Part shown: positions 34,652 through 42,694 of the stretch, piece by piece
How positions within the stretch are numbered: the first letter of the stretch is position 1
Layout: every line of letters starts with the position of its first letter
Assembly: GCF_003997495.1 (NCBI RefSeq)
Contig: NZ_RZRU01000016.1
Span: 62,001-126,000 of the forward strand
Reading direction: 5' to 3'
Origin: Mesorhizobium sp. M7A.F.Ca.US.008.03.1.1
Lineage (GTDB): Bacteria > Pseudomonadota > Alphaproteobacteria > Rhizobiales > Rhizobiaceae
Length of the DNA: 64,000 nucleotides
Translations under genes and position numbers: made by a program
The notes under the pieces: model-generated
What the model was told of the DNA's origin: nothing
What the model saw: the letters and a program-made list of their open reading frames with translations, nothing else
Databases searched by the model: none

Positions 34652-34927
34652 TCAGTTGGCGCCGCCGAGCGCCTGCACATTGGTGCAAAATTCCGCATGC
34701 GGCTTGCTCATCGCCGCATCCTGGCATTCCTTCTTCATCGCTTCCTGCTTTTCCATCGGCATGGCCATGAAAGCTGCCTTGAAGTCAGCCATCGGCTTCA
34801 TGGTTTTCATGCCGGAATCCGTGAAGAACGGCGCCATGTTGTCGGGCTCATCCAGAGCACCGGCAAATGCCACGCCGCCGAGCATGGAAAGAGCAAGCGC
34901 TCCGAGACAGATGTTCTTGAGGTTCAT
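34652..34927 (-). CDS. Small exported protein of unknown function
   Basis: A 91-residue protein with a Sec signal, MNLKNICLGALALSMLGGVA, and a likely cleavage after FAGA. The mature part is Met-rich and helical (MKTMKPMADFKAAFMAMPME) with two cysteines (KECQDAAM, EFCTNV) that could form a disulphide. Methionine-rich periplasmic proteins can bind copper, but no defined motif is seen, so that is a guess. The ATG at 34927 has AAGGAA upstream; a longer frame to 35017 is unlikely to be translated. Confidence 0.7.
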   Translation of the reverse strand: MNLKNICLGALALSMLGGVAFAGALDEPDNMAPFFTDSGMKTMKPMADFKAAFMAMPMEKQEAMKKECQDAAMSKPHAEFCTNVQALGGAN

Positions 34928-35075
34928 GAGATGGTTTCCTTCCCTGTTGTTTGGTACGAGCGTCAGAACGACGGTCGTCTCCACGGTTCGGAACCAGAGC
35001 GGTTGTTGTTTCCTCAAAAAGCTTGATCACACGAACGTGATTGCGCGAAGACGGGCATTGCCGGAACGGCTTGCC

Positions 35076-35107
35076 AAAAAAAGAGGCCCAGATGCGATCC
35101 GGGCCTC
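35076..35107 (-). terminator. Rho-independent terminator downstream of amtB
   Basis: On the minus strand GAGGCCC - GGATCGCATCT - GGGCCTC is followed by seven T residues. The loop can pair further (GAT/ATC). It lies about 150 bases past the amtB stop, with a repeat and another hairpin between. A short hairpin CTCC-CGAAA-GGAG lies just upstream, so an independent sRNA ending here is also possible. Confidence 0.8.
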
Positions 35108-35151
35108 AATGCGTGAACTCCTTTCGGGAGCGTCACGACGGGATCTTTTCA

Positions 35152-35200
35152 AAGCAATTCCAGGAAAACTGTGCAGCGCTTTCCGTTCGGAATTGCGTGG
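35152..35200. repeat. Dispersed palindromic repeat, copy 3 (GCAATTCC ... GGAATTGC)
   Basis: Perfect outer arms GCAATTCC and GGAATTGC with inner AGGAAAACTG / CGCTTTCC. Same family as 22057 and 23250. It lies in the amtB 3' untranslated region. Confidence 0.72.
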
Positions 35201-35205
35201 CAGAT

Positions 35206-35241
35206 AAGGGGCCGGCGGGAGGAGGGTTCCGCCGGCCCCTT
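35206..35241 (-). terminator. Strong GC hairpin directly after amtB
   Basis: A 13-base-pair perfect stem AAGGGGCCGGCGG / CCGCCGGCCCCTT with a ten-base loop, 14 bases after the amtB stop. There is only a weak T-run on the minus strand, so it may protect the mRNA 3' end as well as slow polymerase. Confidence 0.65.
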
Positions 35242-35254
35242 GGCCAAGCTGGCC

Positions 35255-36610
35255 TTACGGCACCACTTCGCCATGCTGGGAGATGTCGAGGCCTTCGACC
35301 TCTTCCTGGGTCGTCGGACGCAGGCCGACCAGCGCCTTGACGATGTAGAGGAGCACGAAGGTGGCAATGCCCGTCCACACGATGGTGACGGCAACGCCGT
35401 AGATCTGCTTGCCGAGCGAAGCACCTGCGCCGAGGCTGTTGATCGCCGGGTCGGCGAGCACACCGGTGAGCAGAGCGCCGATGATGCCGCCGACGCCATG
35501 CACGCCGAAGGCATCGAGCGAGTCGTCATAGCCGAACATGTGCTTGACCTTGACCGCCGAGAGGTAGCAGACGACGCCGGCAACGATGCCGACGATGAAG
35601 GCGCCGGTCGGGTTGACGAAGCCGGAAGCCGGCGTCACCGCGACCAGGCCGGCAACCGCACCCGAGATGATGCCGAGCACGGAAGGCTTCTTGGCGACGA
35701 TCCATTCGGCGAACATCCAGGCCAGTGCCGCCGCGGCGGTGGCAACTTGGGTGTTGAGCATGGCAGCGCCCGCAAGACCGTCGGCTGCCAGTTCCGAACC
35801 GGCGTTGAAGCCGAACCAGCCAACCCACAGCAGCGAAGCGCCTATTACCGAATAGACCAGGTTGTGCGGCGCCATATTGGTGGTGCCGTAGCCTTCGCGC
35901 TTGCCGAGAACCAGCGCGCAGACCAGACCGGCGACACCGGCGTTGATGTGAACGACCGTACCGCCGGCGAAGTCGAGCACGCCCGCCGACCCGAGGAAGC
36001 CGCCACCCCAGACCCAATGCGCGACCGGCACGTAGACGACCAGCAGCCACAATGCCGTGAAGATCAGCAGCGCCGAGAACTTCATGCGTTCGGCGAAGGC
36101 GCCGGCAATAAGCGCCGGCGTGATGATGGCGAATGTCATCTGGAACATCGAGAACACGAATTCAGGAATGTTGGCGACGCCCGGCAGCCACAGCGAGGCC
36201 GTGGTGATGCCGTGATGGAAGAACTTGGAGGTGCCGCCGAGATAGGCGTTCATGCCGCCGCCATCGGAGAAGGCCAGCGAATAGCCGAACATGAACCACA
36301 GCACCGTCACCAGACAGGTGATGGCGAAGCTCTGCATGACGGTGGCGAGCACGTTCTTCTTGCGCACCATGCCGCCGTAGAACAGCGCCAGGCCCGGAAT
36401 GGTCATCATCAGGACCAGGGCCGTCGAGGTCAACATCCAGGCGGTGTTGCCGGTGTCGAGCACCGGGGTCGGGGCAGCAGCCGGCGCCGCGGCGGCCGCA
36501 GCAGGAGCCGCTTCCTGCGCAAAGGCGGCGACCGTGCCCAATGCTGCGAGAACAAGCGAACCCAAAAGGGCGGCTCGTCCCGTCGTCTTCAAGGTGGAAG
36601 GAATATTCAT
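35255..36610 (-). CDS. amtB: Ammonium transporter AmtB
   Basis: A 451-residue Amt/MEP/Rh channel. The signal-like N-terminus LLGSLVLAALGTVAAFAQ is followed by an Ala/Pro spacer, then 11 helices. DTGNTAWMLTSTALVLMMTI starts the fold, DFAGGTVVHINAGVAGLVCA carries the signature Asp and first pore His, and DAFGVHGVGGIIGALLTGV the second. ATG 36610 sits at the start of the signal peptide; the open frame extends upstream through glnK in another frame and is not coding there. It lies 33 bases downstream of glnK, the usual GlnK-AmtB pair in which GlnK blocks the channel when nitrogen is plentiful. Confidence 0.95.
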   Translation of the reverse strand: MNIPSTLKTTGRAALLGSLVLAALGTVAAFAQEAAPAAAAAAPAAAPTPVLDTGNTAWMLTSTALVLMMTIPGLALFYGGMVRKKNVLATVMQSFAITCLVTVLWFMFGYSLAFSDGGGMNAYLGGTSKFFHHGITTASLWLPGVANIPEFVFSMFQMTFAIITPALIAGAFAERMKFSALLIFTALWLLVVYVPVAHWVWGGGFLGSAGVLDFAGGTVVHINAGVAGLVCALVLGKREGYGTTNMAPHNLVYSVIGASLLWVGWFGFNAGSELAADGLAGAAMLNTQVATAAAALAWMFAEWIVAKKPSVLGIISGAVAGLVAVTPASGFVNPTGAFIVGIVAGVVCYLSAVKVKHMFGYDDSLDAFGVHGVGGIIGALLTGVLADPAINSLGAGASLGKQIYGVAVTIVWTGIATFVLLYIVKALVGLRPTTQEEVEGLDISQHGEVVP

Positions 36611-36642
36611 TGAACTCTCCATTGGGAATACGTGATCGCCGC

Positions 36643-36981
36643 TCAGAGCGCGTCGGTGTCTGTTTCGCCGGTGCGGATGCGCACCGCCTGATCGATGCCG
36701 AAAACGAAGATTTTGCCGTCGCCGATCTGGCCGGTCTTGGCGGCGGCGGTGATGGCTTCGACGGCCTTGTCGACCATGTCGGCACTGACCGCGACTTCGA
36801 TCTTGATCTTCGGCAGGAAGCTGACCGCGTATTCCGCCCCGCGATAGATCTCTGTATGCCCTTTCTGACGCCCGTAGCCTTTGACTTCGGTGACGGTCAG
36901 GCCCTGGATGCCGACGGCGGTAAGCGCTTCGCGTACCTCGTCGAGCTTGAACGGCTTGATGATTGCCATCACGATTTTCAT
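36643..36981 (-). CDS. glnK: Nitrogen regulatory protein P-II (GlnK)
   Basis: A 112-residue P-II protein. MKIVMAIIKPFKLDEVREAL, the T-loop with uridylylated Tyr51 in EIYRGAEYAVSFLPK, and the C-terminal GKIFVFGIDQAVRIRTGETD are all canonical. It reports 2-oxoglutarate and ATP/ADP state and docks on AmtB. It is the first gene of glnK-amtB, downstream of a sigma-54 promoter candidate. Confidence 0.96.
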   Translation of the reverse strand: MKIVMAIIKPFKLDEVREALTAVGIQGLTVTEVKGYGRQKGHTEIYRGAEYAVSFLPKIKIEVAVSADMVDKAVEAITAAAKTGQIGDGKIFVFGIDQAVRIRTGETDTDAL

Positions 36982-37064
36982 AAGGTTTCACCCTTTGCTG
37001 TTGCGGTCCCCCGCGTTTGCACACCTTCACCGATCCCAAAGAGCCGGAGAGTGCCCGCAAGGAT

Positions 37065-37079
37065 TCAAGCTCCGTGCCA
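37065..37079 (-). promoter_or_regulatory. Candidate sigma-54 (RpoN) promoter of glnK-amtB
   Basis: On the minus strand TGGCACGGAGCTTGA matches the -24/-12 consensus TGGCACGNNNNTTGC in all fixed positions but the last (A for C), with correct spacing. It is 84 bases upstream of the glnK start, and glnK-amtB is NtrC/RpoN-controlled in proteobacteria. No NtrC site was assigned. Confidence 0.8.
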
Positions 37080-37198
37080 AGTGCCGAAGCAGGGTGTTAA
37101 CCCGTTGTAAACAAAGAGGTTAGAGAGCTCACCGACGCAACCTGCCCACAGCTGCGGCGATGCATCTGCTTAAAATTTGGGCAAATTTTGAAAAATGC

Positions 37199-38074
37199 CT
37201 ACTCTGCAGGCGATCGCTTGAGCCGGATCAGCCCTTCCTGCGCAACCGAGGCGATCAGCGTGCCGTCGCGGGCAAACAGCGAGCCGCGCGTGAAGCCGCG
37301 CGATCCCTGTGTCGACGGGCTGTCCTGCGTGTAGAGCATCCAGTCGTCGAGCGCATGGCTGCGATGGAACCACATGGCGTGGTCGAGGCTCGCCGCCTGG
37401 ATATCGCGGTCGAAAATGGCGCGGCCATGCGCGAAGGTCGATGTGTCGAGCAGCGTCATGTCGGAGAGATAGGCGAGCACCGCCGCCTGAATGGCGCGGT
37501 CCGCCGGCACCGGACCGGTGGTGCGGATCCAGATATTCTGCTTTGGCTCCAGCTTTTCGCGGCTGGTGTAATGCTTCAGCATCACCGGCTTCATCTCAAT
37601 CGGCCGGTCGCGCTCCCAGTAGCGTTTGATGCCATCGGGCACCGCCTCGCCGAATTTGCCCAGCAACTCGCGTTGCGACAGCAATGTGTCCGGCCCCGGA
37701 ACGTCCTGCGGCATCGGCACCTGGTGCTCCAGTCCGACCTCGTCCTGCTGGAACGAGGCTTCGAGCGAAAAGATCGCCTGGCCGTGCTGGATCGCCACCA
37801 CGCGCCGCGTGGTGAAGGAGCCGCCGTCGCGAATACGGTCGACCTCGTAGACGATCGGCACCTTGGTGTCGCCGGGCCGCATGAAATAGCCGTGCAGCGA
37901 ATGCACGTACCGATCGGGATCCACTGTCCGCTGCGCCGCCACCAGCGCCTGGGCGATGGTCTGGCCGCCGAACACGCGTTGCCAGTCGAGCAAGGGGCTG
38001 CGACCACGATACAGATTGTGTTCCAGCTTCTCGAGGTCGAGAATGCCGAGAAGCTCGTCCATGGCTGCCGTCAT
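37199..38074 (-). CDS. tesB: Acyl-CoA thioesterase II
   Basis: A 291-residue double hot-dog thioesterase. The N-terminal half has NLYRGRSPLLDWQRVFGGQT and SLHGYFMRPGDTKVPIVYEV; the C-terminal half has LAYLSDMTLLDTSTFAHG, with the conserved Asp, and HAMWFHRSHALDDWMLYTQD. It hydrolyses medium- to long-chain acyl-CoA. ATG 38074 is the first in frame; an ATG at 38062 is also possible. It is divergent from the UbiH-type gene and lies 217 bases upstream of glnK on the same strand. Confidence 0.92.
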   Translation of the reverse strand: MTAAMDELLGILDLEKLEHNLYRGRSPLLDWQRVFGGQTIAQALVAAQRTVDPDRYVHSLHGYFMRPGDTKVPIVYEVDRIRDGGSFTTRRVVAIQHGQAIFSLEASFQQDEVGLEHQVPMPQDVPGPDTLLSQRELLGKFGEAVPDGIKRYWERDRPIEMKPVMLKHYTSREKLEPKQNIWIRTTGPVPADRAIQAAVLAYLSDMTLLDTSTFAHGRAIFDRDIQAASLDHAMWFHRSHALDDWMLYTQDSPSTQGSRGFTRGSLFARDGTLIASVAQEGLIRLKRSPAE

Positions 38075-38169
38075 ATTTCGCGCCCTCGCCGCAGAAGTGT
38101 TATGGCGGTTTCCGACAGGACGGACAGGCAGTCAAGGGCGCAAGACCCGGCCGGCGCGCAGGAGCGAAG

Positions 38170-39450
38170 ATGATGGAACGCAAGGCGGACACGAAAACCG
38201 GGGCTGACGCGAAAACAAGATCCGGGCTCGATGTCCTGGTCGCCGGCGCCGGCTATGTCGGCCTGGCCGCCGCCGTGTCGCTGAAGCAGGCGCGACCGGG
38301 CCTCGCCATCGCTCTCGTCGATGCCGCGCCTGCCGGCGCCTGGCAAAGGGATGGCCGCGCCTCGGCCATTGCCGCCGCCGCCTGCCGCATGCTCGAACAG
38401 CTCGGCGTGTGGGCCGAGATCGCACCCCAGGCGCAGGCGATCACCGAGATGATCATCACCGATTCGCGCACCGCCGATCCGGTGCGTCCGGTCTTCCTCA
38501 CCTTCGACGGCGAAGTGGCCCCGGGTGAGCCTTTTGCGCATATGGTCGCCAACAAGGTGCTGAACGGCGCCTTGCGGGCCAGCACCGAAAAGCTCGGCAT
38601 CGACATCATCGAAGGCGTCGCCGTGCAGGGGTTCGAGACCAATGGCGCCGGCATCACAGTGCATCTCGCCGACGGCGCGACGCTGAAGGCCCGGCTGCTG
38701 GTCGCCGCCGACGGCGTCAACTCGAAGCTGCGCGACATGGCCGGCATCAAGACGGTGAAGTGGGAATATGGCCAGTCCGGCATCGTCTGCACCGTGGCGC
38801 ATGAACGCCCGCACAACGGTCGCGCCGAAGAGCATTTCCTGCCGGCCGGGCCTTTCGCCACACTGCCGCTCAAACCCGGCGAAGACGGCACCAACCGCTC
38901 GTCGATCGTCTGGGTCGAGCGTACGCCCGATGCCGAGAAGCTGGTGGCCGGTGACGATCTCCTCTTCGAACACGAACTCGAACAGCGTTTTGGCCTGAAG
39001 CTTGGCGAGATCCGCGTCACTGATGCGCCGCGCGCCTGGCCACTCGGCCTGACCATTGCGCGCGCCTTCGTCGCACCCCGCATCGCGCTCGCCGGCGATG
39101 CCGCCCATGGCATCCACCCGATCGCCGGCCAGGGCCTCAATCTCGGCTTCAAGGATGTCGCAGCCCTTGCCGAGGTGATCGTCGAGGCCGACCGGCTCGG
39201 CCAGGACATCGGCGCGCTCGACGTGCTCGAGCGCTACCAGCAGTGGCGCCGCTTCGACACGGTGCAGATGGGCATCACCACGGACGCGCTGAACCGGCTG
39301 TTTTCCAACGATCTCGGACCGCTGCGCACCGTCCGCGACATCGGCCTCGGCCTCGTCGAACGCATGCCGCGCCTGAAGGAATTTTTTATCCGGCAGGCAT
39401 CAGGACTGTCCGCAGGAACACCAAGGCTGCTGAAAGGCGAGGCGATCTGA
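38170..39450 (+). CDS. UbiH/UbiF/COQ6-family FAD-dependent hydroxylase
   Basis: A 426-residue flavin monooxygenase of ubiquinone biosynthesis. The dinucleotide motif DVLVAGAGYVGLAAAVSLKQ, the DG motif LLVAADGVNSKLRDMAG and the second FAD motif RIALAGDAAHGIHPIAGQGL are intact. The C-terminal region ends in RLKEFFIRQASGLSAGTPRL, typical of the family. Which ring position it hydroxylates cannot be said, since rhizobial members have broad specificity. The N-terminal 18 residues are polar and not conserved; a start at 38173 is also possible. Confidence 0.9.
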   Translation: MMERKADTKTGADAKTRSGLDVLVAGAGYVGLAAAVSLKQARPGLAIALVDAAPAGAWQRDGRASAIAAAACRMLEQLGVWAEIAPQAQAITEMIITDSRTADPVRPVFLTFDGEVAPGEPFAHMVANKVLNGALRASTEKLGIDIIEGVAVQGFETNGAGITVHLADGATLKARLLVAADGVNSKLRDMAGIKTVKWEYGQSGIVCTVAHERPHNGRAEEHFLPAGPFATLPLKPGEDGTNRSSIVWVERTPDAEKLVAGDDLLFEHELEQRFGLKLGEIRVTDAPRAWPLGLTIARAFVAPRIALAGDAAHGIHPIAGQGLNLGFKDVAALAEVIVEADRLGQDIGALDVLERYQQWRRFDTVQMGITTDALNRLFSNDLGPLRTVRDIGLGLVERMPRLKEFFIRQASGLSAGTPRLLKGEAI

Positions 39451-39460
39451 GCGCTATCGC

Positions 39461-39988
39461 TCAGTTCACTTCGAAGCCCAGCTTCTGCCGCAGCCGCAGC
39501 ATGCGCTGGTCGGCTATATCAAGACGTTTCTCCCCGCCTTGGGCGGCGCGGTTGACCATCTGCAGCAGATCGTTTCGCTCGGCGACATCGAGACGTTCGC
39601 GCAGAAACGGCGCCAGCTTGTCGATGACGACGGTGGTGTCGTCGACCTGCGCCGCCGCCCATTTGGCATAGATCACCGCCTCGTCGGTCTTCTTCTTGTC
39701 GGCGATCTCGGAAATCACCGCGCGGATGACAGCCTCGCGCTGCGGCAGGATGGGCCCATCCTCGGAGACGATTGATGTGATCAGCGTAGCCGCCGCTACG
39801 ACCGGATCATCGATCGCCGTCAGCGGTGACAGCGCCGCCTGCTTGCGCAGCTTCTTGCGGCGGATGTTGCCCTGCACGCGCCCGACAACGTCCGCAACCT
39901 CGCGAGCCGCGTCGTTCATCGCCTTCATCCGGTACCACCAGAACGCCGCCGCGCCCATCACGCCAAGGATAGCAATCAGGAAAGGCAT
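39461..39988 (-). CDS. Uncharacterised membrane-anchored helical protein
   Basis: A 175-residue protein with one N-terminal membrane helix (MPFLIAILGVMGAAAFWWYR), a basic stretch RRKKLRKQ near residue 47, and a helical cytoplasmic domain (DDPVVAAATLITSIVSEDGP; VDDTTVVIDKLAPFLRERLD). The helix pattern recalls the TerB-like fold but the acidic metal-site residues are not clear. No function assigned. It starts at ATG 39988, not at the longer frame to 40060, and is convergent with the UbiH-type gene with a 10-base gap. Confidence 0.68.
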   Translation of the reverse strand: MPFLIAILGVMGAAAFWWYRMKAMNDAAREVADVVGRVQGNIRRKKLRKQAALSPLTAIDDPVVAAATLITSIVSEDGPILPQREAVIRAVISEIADKKKTDEAVIYAKWAAAQVDDTTVVIDKLAPFLRERLDVAERNDLLQMVNRAAQGGEKRLDIADQRMLRLRQKLGFEVN

Positions 39989-40129
39989 GTCGAAATCCCC
40001 AAGAACCCCGGCAACGATAGGAGAACTCTCGCCTTGCTTCAACACGCAAAAGTTGCGCACGTAATGAACCAGGACGATCGTTCAGTTCGAATGTCTTGGT
40101 TTCCGCGGGGCTGCAGCACATGGTGGGGG

Positions 40130-40486
40130 CTATGATCCCGGCACATCGTAGATCGCCCGCACCTCGATGGTGCCGATTTCGGCCAGCGGGATCTCGCCGG
40201 CGATCTCCAGCGCCTGGTCGAGATCGTCGGCCTCGATCATGACGAAGCCGAGCAACTGCTCCTTGGTTTCGGCGAACGGGCCGTCGGTGATCAGCCGCTT
40301 GCCCTGGCGTCGCCGCACCGTCTTCGACGTCTTCACCGATTGCAGCGCCTGTGCGACGATCAGCATCCCACGCTGATCCAATGACCGGTCATGAGCCATC
40401 GAATCGGCATCGAGCTTGGCCAGACGCTCCGGCGTCATGGCATGGAGGTCTTTCTCCTCGCCATAGACCAGGCAGACATATCTCAT
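40130..40486 (-). CDS. YciI-related (DGPF domain) protein
   Basis: A 118-residue DGPF-domain protein: MRYVCLVYGEEKDLHAMTPE, VKTSKTVRRRQGKRLITDGPFAETKEQLLGF (the D-G-P-F motif near residue 70) and DLDQALEIAGEIPLAEIGTI. These proteins, also called PhnB/YCII-like, are often encoded beside ECF sigma factors; none is seen here. The start codon overlaps the TGA of the small upstream gene (ATGA at 40483-40486), so its translation is coupled. Confidence 0.85.
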   Translation of the reverse strand: MRYVCLVYGEEKDLHAMTPERLAKLDADSMAHDRSLDQRGMLIVAQALQSVKTSKTVRRRQGKRLITDGPFAETKEQLLGFVMIEADDLDQALEIAGEIPLAEIGTIEVRAIYDVPGS

Positions 40487-40701
40487 TTCCAGCTCCCTTG
40501 CTGTGAGGAACCATAGATCACGGTATCGGTTGAGTCCTTGCCGGCGGCGACATGGTCGAGAAGGCTGATCGCAATGCCGATGATGGCAATTGCCGCAAGC
40601 AGCCGGCCGAAGCCGGACGGCGGCACATGCAGCGGGTCGCTCTCCCCCGGATCAGCCCTTCGGCCGGTGCTTGTCCAATGGGCAGAAAATAGATTGTTCA
40701 T
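40483..40701 (-). CDS. Small single-helix membrane protein
   Basis: A 72-residue protein with one hydrophobic segment, LLAAIAIIGIAISLL, a polar N-terminus and a short C-terminus ending TVIYGSSQQGSWK. The ATG at 40701 has GAGG five bases upstream, whereas the longer frame to 40782 is not supported. It overlaps the downstream YciI-type gene by four bases. Function unknown; the pair is probably one transcript. Confidence 0.6.
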   Translation of the reverse strand: MNNLFSAHWTSTGRRADPGESDPLHVPPSGFGRLLAAIAIIGIAISLLDHVAAGKDSTDTVIYGSSQQGSWK

Positions 40702-40921
40702 CCGAACCTCCATCCGCCACGAGAATCCGTGGTCGCCCGCAGGACGGTCGGGGCCGATGCAAGTCGACATTTCTGCACGCACATTCTTTCAAAAAAGATT
40801 CGGTGCGGCTCGCCGGCGGTGCATGCGCGCGCAAACAGCGCGGTGGCCTTCCCTCGCGCCCGCGCTATAGTTGGGAGGAACGCCGCCTGGCCGGCGCCAC
40901 CGCTGTAATAAGGAGGAATTC

Positions 40922-41347
40922 ATGGACCGCACCGCAAACGCCGTCTGGAAAGGCAATCTGAAGGAGGGCACGGGCACGCTCGACACCCAGAGCGGAACCC
41001 TGAAGGGCACGCCCTATTCGTTCAAGGCGCGCTTCGAGGACGAGAGCGGCAAATCCGGCACCAACCCGGAAGAGCTGATCGCCGCCGCGCATGCCGGCTG
41101 CTTTGCCATGCAGTTCTCGCATTTCCTGGCCGAGAACGGCACGCCTGCCACCGAACTCGATGCCAAAGCGGTGGTGACGCTGGTTCCCGGCACCGGCATC
41201 ACCGGCAGCGCCCTCACCGTGGTCGGCAAGGTGCCGGGCATCGATGCCGCGAAATTTGGGGAACTGGCCGAAAAGGCCAAGGCTGGATGTCCGGTCTCGA
41301 AGGCGCTCGGCGCCATAAACGTGTCGCTCGACGCCCGGCTCGGCTGA
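40922..41347 (+). CDS. osmC: OsmC-family peroxidase-like protein
   Basis: A 141-residue OsmC subfamily protein, distinct from Ohr. Conserved Cys60 in AAAHAGCFAMQFS and Cys123 in AKAGCPVSKALGAI form the thiol pair that reduces organic hydroperoxides; Arg37 of the active site is in FKARFED. A very strong ribosome site (TAAGGAGG) precedes ATG 40922. A second thiol peroxidase, Ohr, is encoded at 57.2 kb. A terminator follows 20 bases after the stop. Confidence 0.92.
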   Translation: MDRTANAVWKGNLKEGTGTLDTQSGTLKGTPYSFKARFEDESGKSGTNPEELIAAAHAGCFAMQFSHFLAENGTPATELDAKAVVTLVPGTGITGSALTVVGKVPGIDAAKFGELAEKAKAGCPVSKALGAINVSLDARLG

Positions 41348-41367
41348 CAGAACCGCTCGATGGCAAG

Positions 41368-41392
41368 CGCCGGCCTCGGGGCCGGCGTTTCC
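41368..41392 (+). terminator. Rho-independent terminator after osmC
   Basis: Eight-base stem CGCCGGCC / GGCCGGCG with a TCGG loop, followed by TTT. It also lies just past the end of the convergent AraC gene. Confidence 0.65.
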
Positions 41393-41400
41393 GGTACGGA

Positions 41401-42366
41401 TCAGGTCTTCAAAGCGGCCGCCCGCACATCGGACGGCGTCGCATCATAACGCCGGCGGAACGCCCGGTTGAAGTAGGACAGGTCATTGAAGCCGGCCTCG
41501 AAGGCGATCGCCGTGATGCTGCGGCCGGCTTGGCGCGGATCGCCAAGCATGCGGTGCGCGCGCAGCAGGCGCTGGCACAGCATGAAGTCCGACAGCGACG
41601 TGCCTTCGCGCTCGAACAGCTTCCTGATGTAGCGGGCGGAAAGGCGGTGACGGCGGGTGATGTCTTCGGCCGATAGGTCGCCGCCATGGGCTGCTATATC
41701 GGCCTTGATGGCCCGCAGCCGCGCCACGCGCACGCCTCGGCCCCGGGCGATTTCCGCCGCGTCTCGGGTGGCACCCATGGCAAGGGCGACGAGATCGAAA
41801 ATATGCGTCGTCGCCAGATGCCAGGCCTCCGGCGTCAGCACGTCGCCGGCATCCTGGATCGATTGCACATAGTCGAGCAGCAGCCGCATCGCCCCGCCGC
41901 TGGTCGGCAGCGGCTGCATCAGCGTCGGGGCCGGGTCGCCGATCAGCGGTGAAAGCGCTCTGAGCGAGAAGCTCATATTGACGAAGCGAAGACCGCCGGG
42001 CTGGATGACATTGAGGCCGACCTCTTCGCCGCTCATCATCAATGCCTGGCCATTGCCGACCTGCTCCTCGCGGCCGCGGTGCTTCATCACGCTGGCGCCA
42101 TCGAGGGCGGCCAGAAGGACGAGATCGTCGCTGTCGATCAGCGGCGTCGAATGATGGACGCGGAATTCGGAGCAGGTGCCCGTGGCTATGCCGAGGCCGG
42201 GCAAGGCGCGCACCCGCATATCGACCTGCGTCGGCCCAAGCGGATCGAGGTCGACCTTGAGCACCGTGCGGCCATAGACCTCACGCATGACCTCGACGCG
42301 ATCCCGTTCCGGAAGCGCATCCGTCATCAGCCTGAACGAGGCGGTTGGCCCCATCGTCGCAGTCAT
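41401..42366 (-). CDS. AraC family transcriptional regulator
   Basis: A 321-residue regulator. The N-terminal part (about 20-190) is an AraC-binding-like domain (LPGLGIATGTCSEFRVHHST, LVLLAALDGASVMKHRGREE). The C-terminal HTH_18 (about 215-317) has LSAEDITRRHRLSARYIRKL and SITAIAFEAGFNDLSYFNRA, with the closing FRRRYDATPSDVR. ATG 42366 has AGGGG six bases upstream and was preferred over GTG 42372. It is divergent from a cluster of small exported-protein genes that it may regulate. Confidence 0.9.
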   Translation of the reverse strand: MTATMGPTASFRLMTDALPERDRVEVMREVYGRTVLKVDLDPLGPTQVDMRVRALPGLGIATGTCSEFRVHHSTPLIDSDDLVLLAALDGASVMKHRGREEQVGNGQALMMSGEEVGLNVIQPGGLRFVNMSFSLRALSPLIGDPAPTLMQPLPTSGGAMRLLLDYVQSIQDAGDVLTPEAWHLATTHIFDLVALAMGATRDAAEIARGRGVRVARLRAIKADIAAHGGDLSAEDITRRHRLSARYIRKLFEREGTSLSDFMLCQRLLRAHRMLGDPRQAGRSITAIAFEAGFNDLSYFNRAFRRRYDATPSDVRAAALKT

Positions 42367-42425
42367 TGGCACCCCTGCCTAGAGAGCGCGCTGATATGCG
42401 CCGAGGTTCTCAAAACGTCAATACA

Positions 42426-42452
42426 GGGCCGTTTGGGCCGTTTTTAGGGCCG
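42426..42452. promoter_or_regulatory. Triple GGGCCG direct repeat in the AraC/small-gene divergent gap
   Basis: GGGCCG occurs at 42426, 42435 and 42447 (spacings 9 and 12), in an otherwise T-rich context. Direct repeats between an AraC gene and its divergent neighbour are a common operator form, but the match to any known site is untested. Confidence 0.3.
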
Positions 42453-42541
42453 CTCCGTCCAAGCTGCCCCCTTTCGTCGGACCTAGTTTGCGGCGCGCTT
42501 CCGATTGGAAGGCGCATCGCAAACAACCACAAGGGGGTTCG

Positions 42542-42694
42542 ATGTATCATCTGCAATTGTTCAAGACGCTGTCGGGTCTGTCCTCGGCGGGCTTCAATCC
42601 GCGCGTCTGTCTGCTGTCCATCGCTCTGGGCGGAACGGTCGCCGACCATCGCGACCTGAAGCAGCCGCTGCGTGCCGGGGAGCGTCGCCCATGA
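42542..42694 (+). CDS. Putative 50-residue small protein, coupled to a lipoprotein gene
   Basis: ATG 42542 has AAGGGGG upstream at good spacing and opens a 50-residue frame, MYHLQLFKTLSGLSSAGFNP and onwards, with no recognisable domain. Its TGA at 42692-42694 overlaps the ATG of the next gene (ATGA), which suggests coupled translation. It may be a genuine small protein or a leader frame used to couple ribosomes to the lipoprotein gene. Confidence 0.45.
   Translation: MYHLQLFKTLSGLSSAGFNPRVCLLSIALGGTVADHRDLKQPLRAGERRP

Noticed and set aside
36611..37060. A 601-residue reading of amtB extending upstream
   Set aside because: The extra 150 codons lie across glnK in another frame and have no membrane or family similarity; the real start is the signal peptide at 36610.
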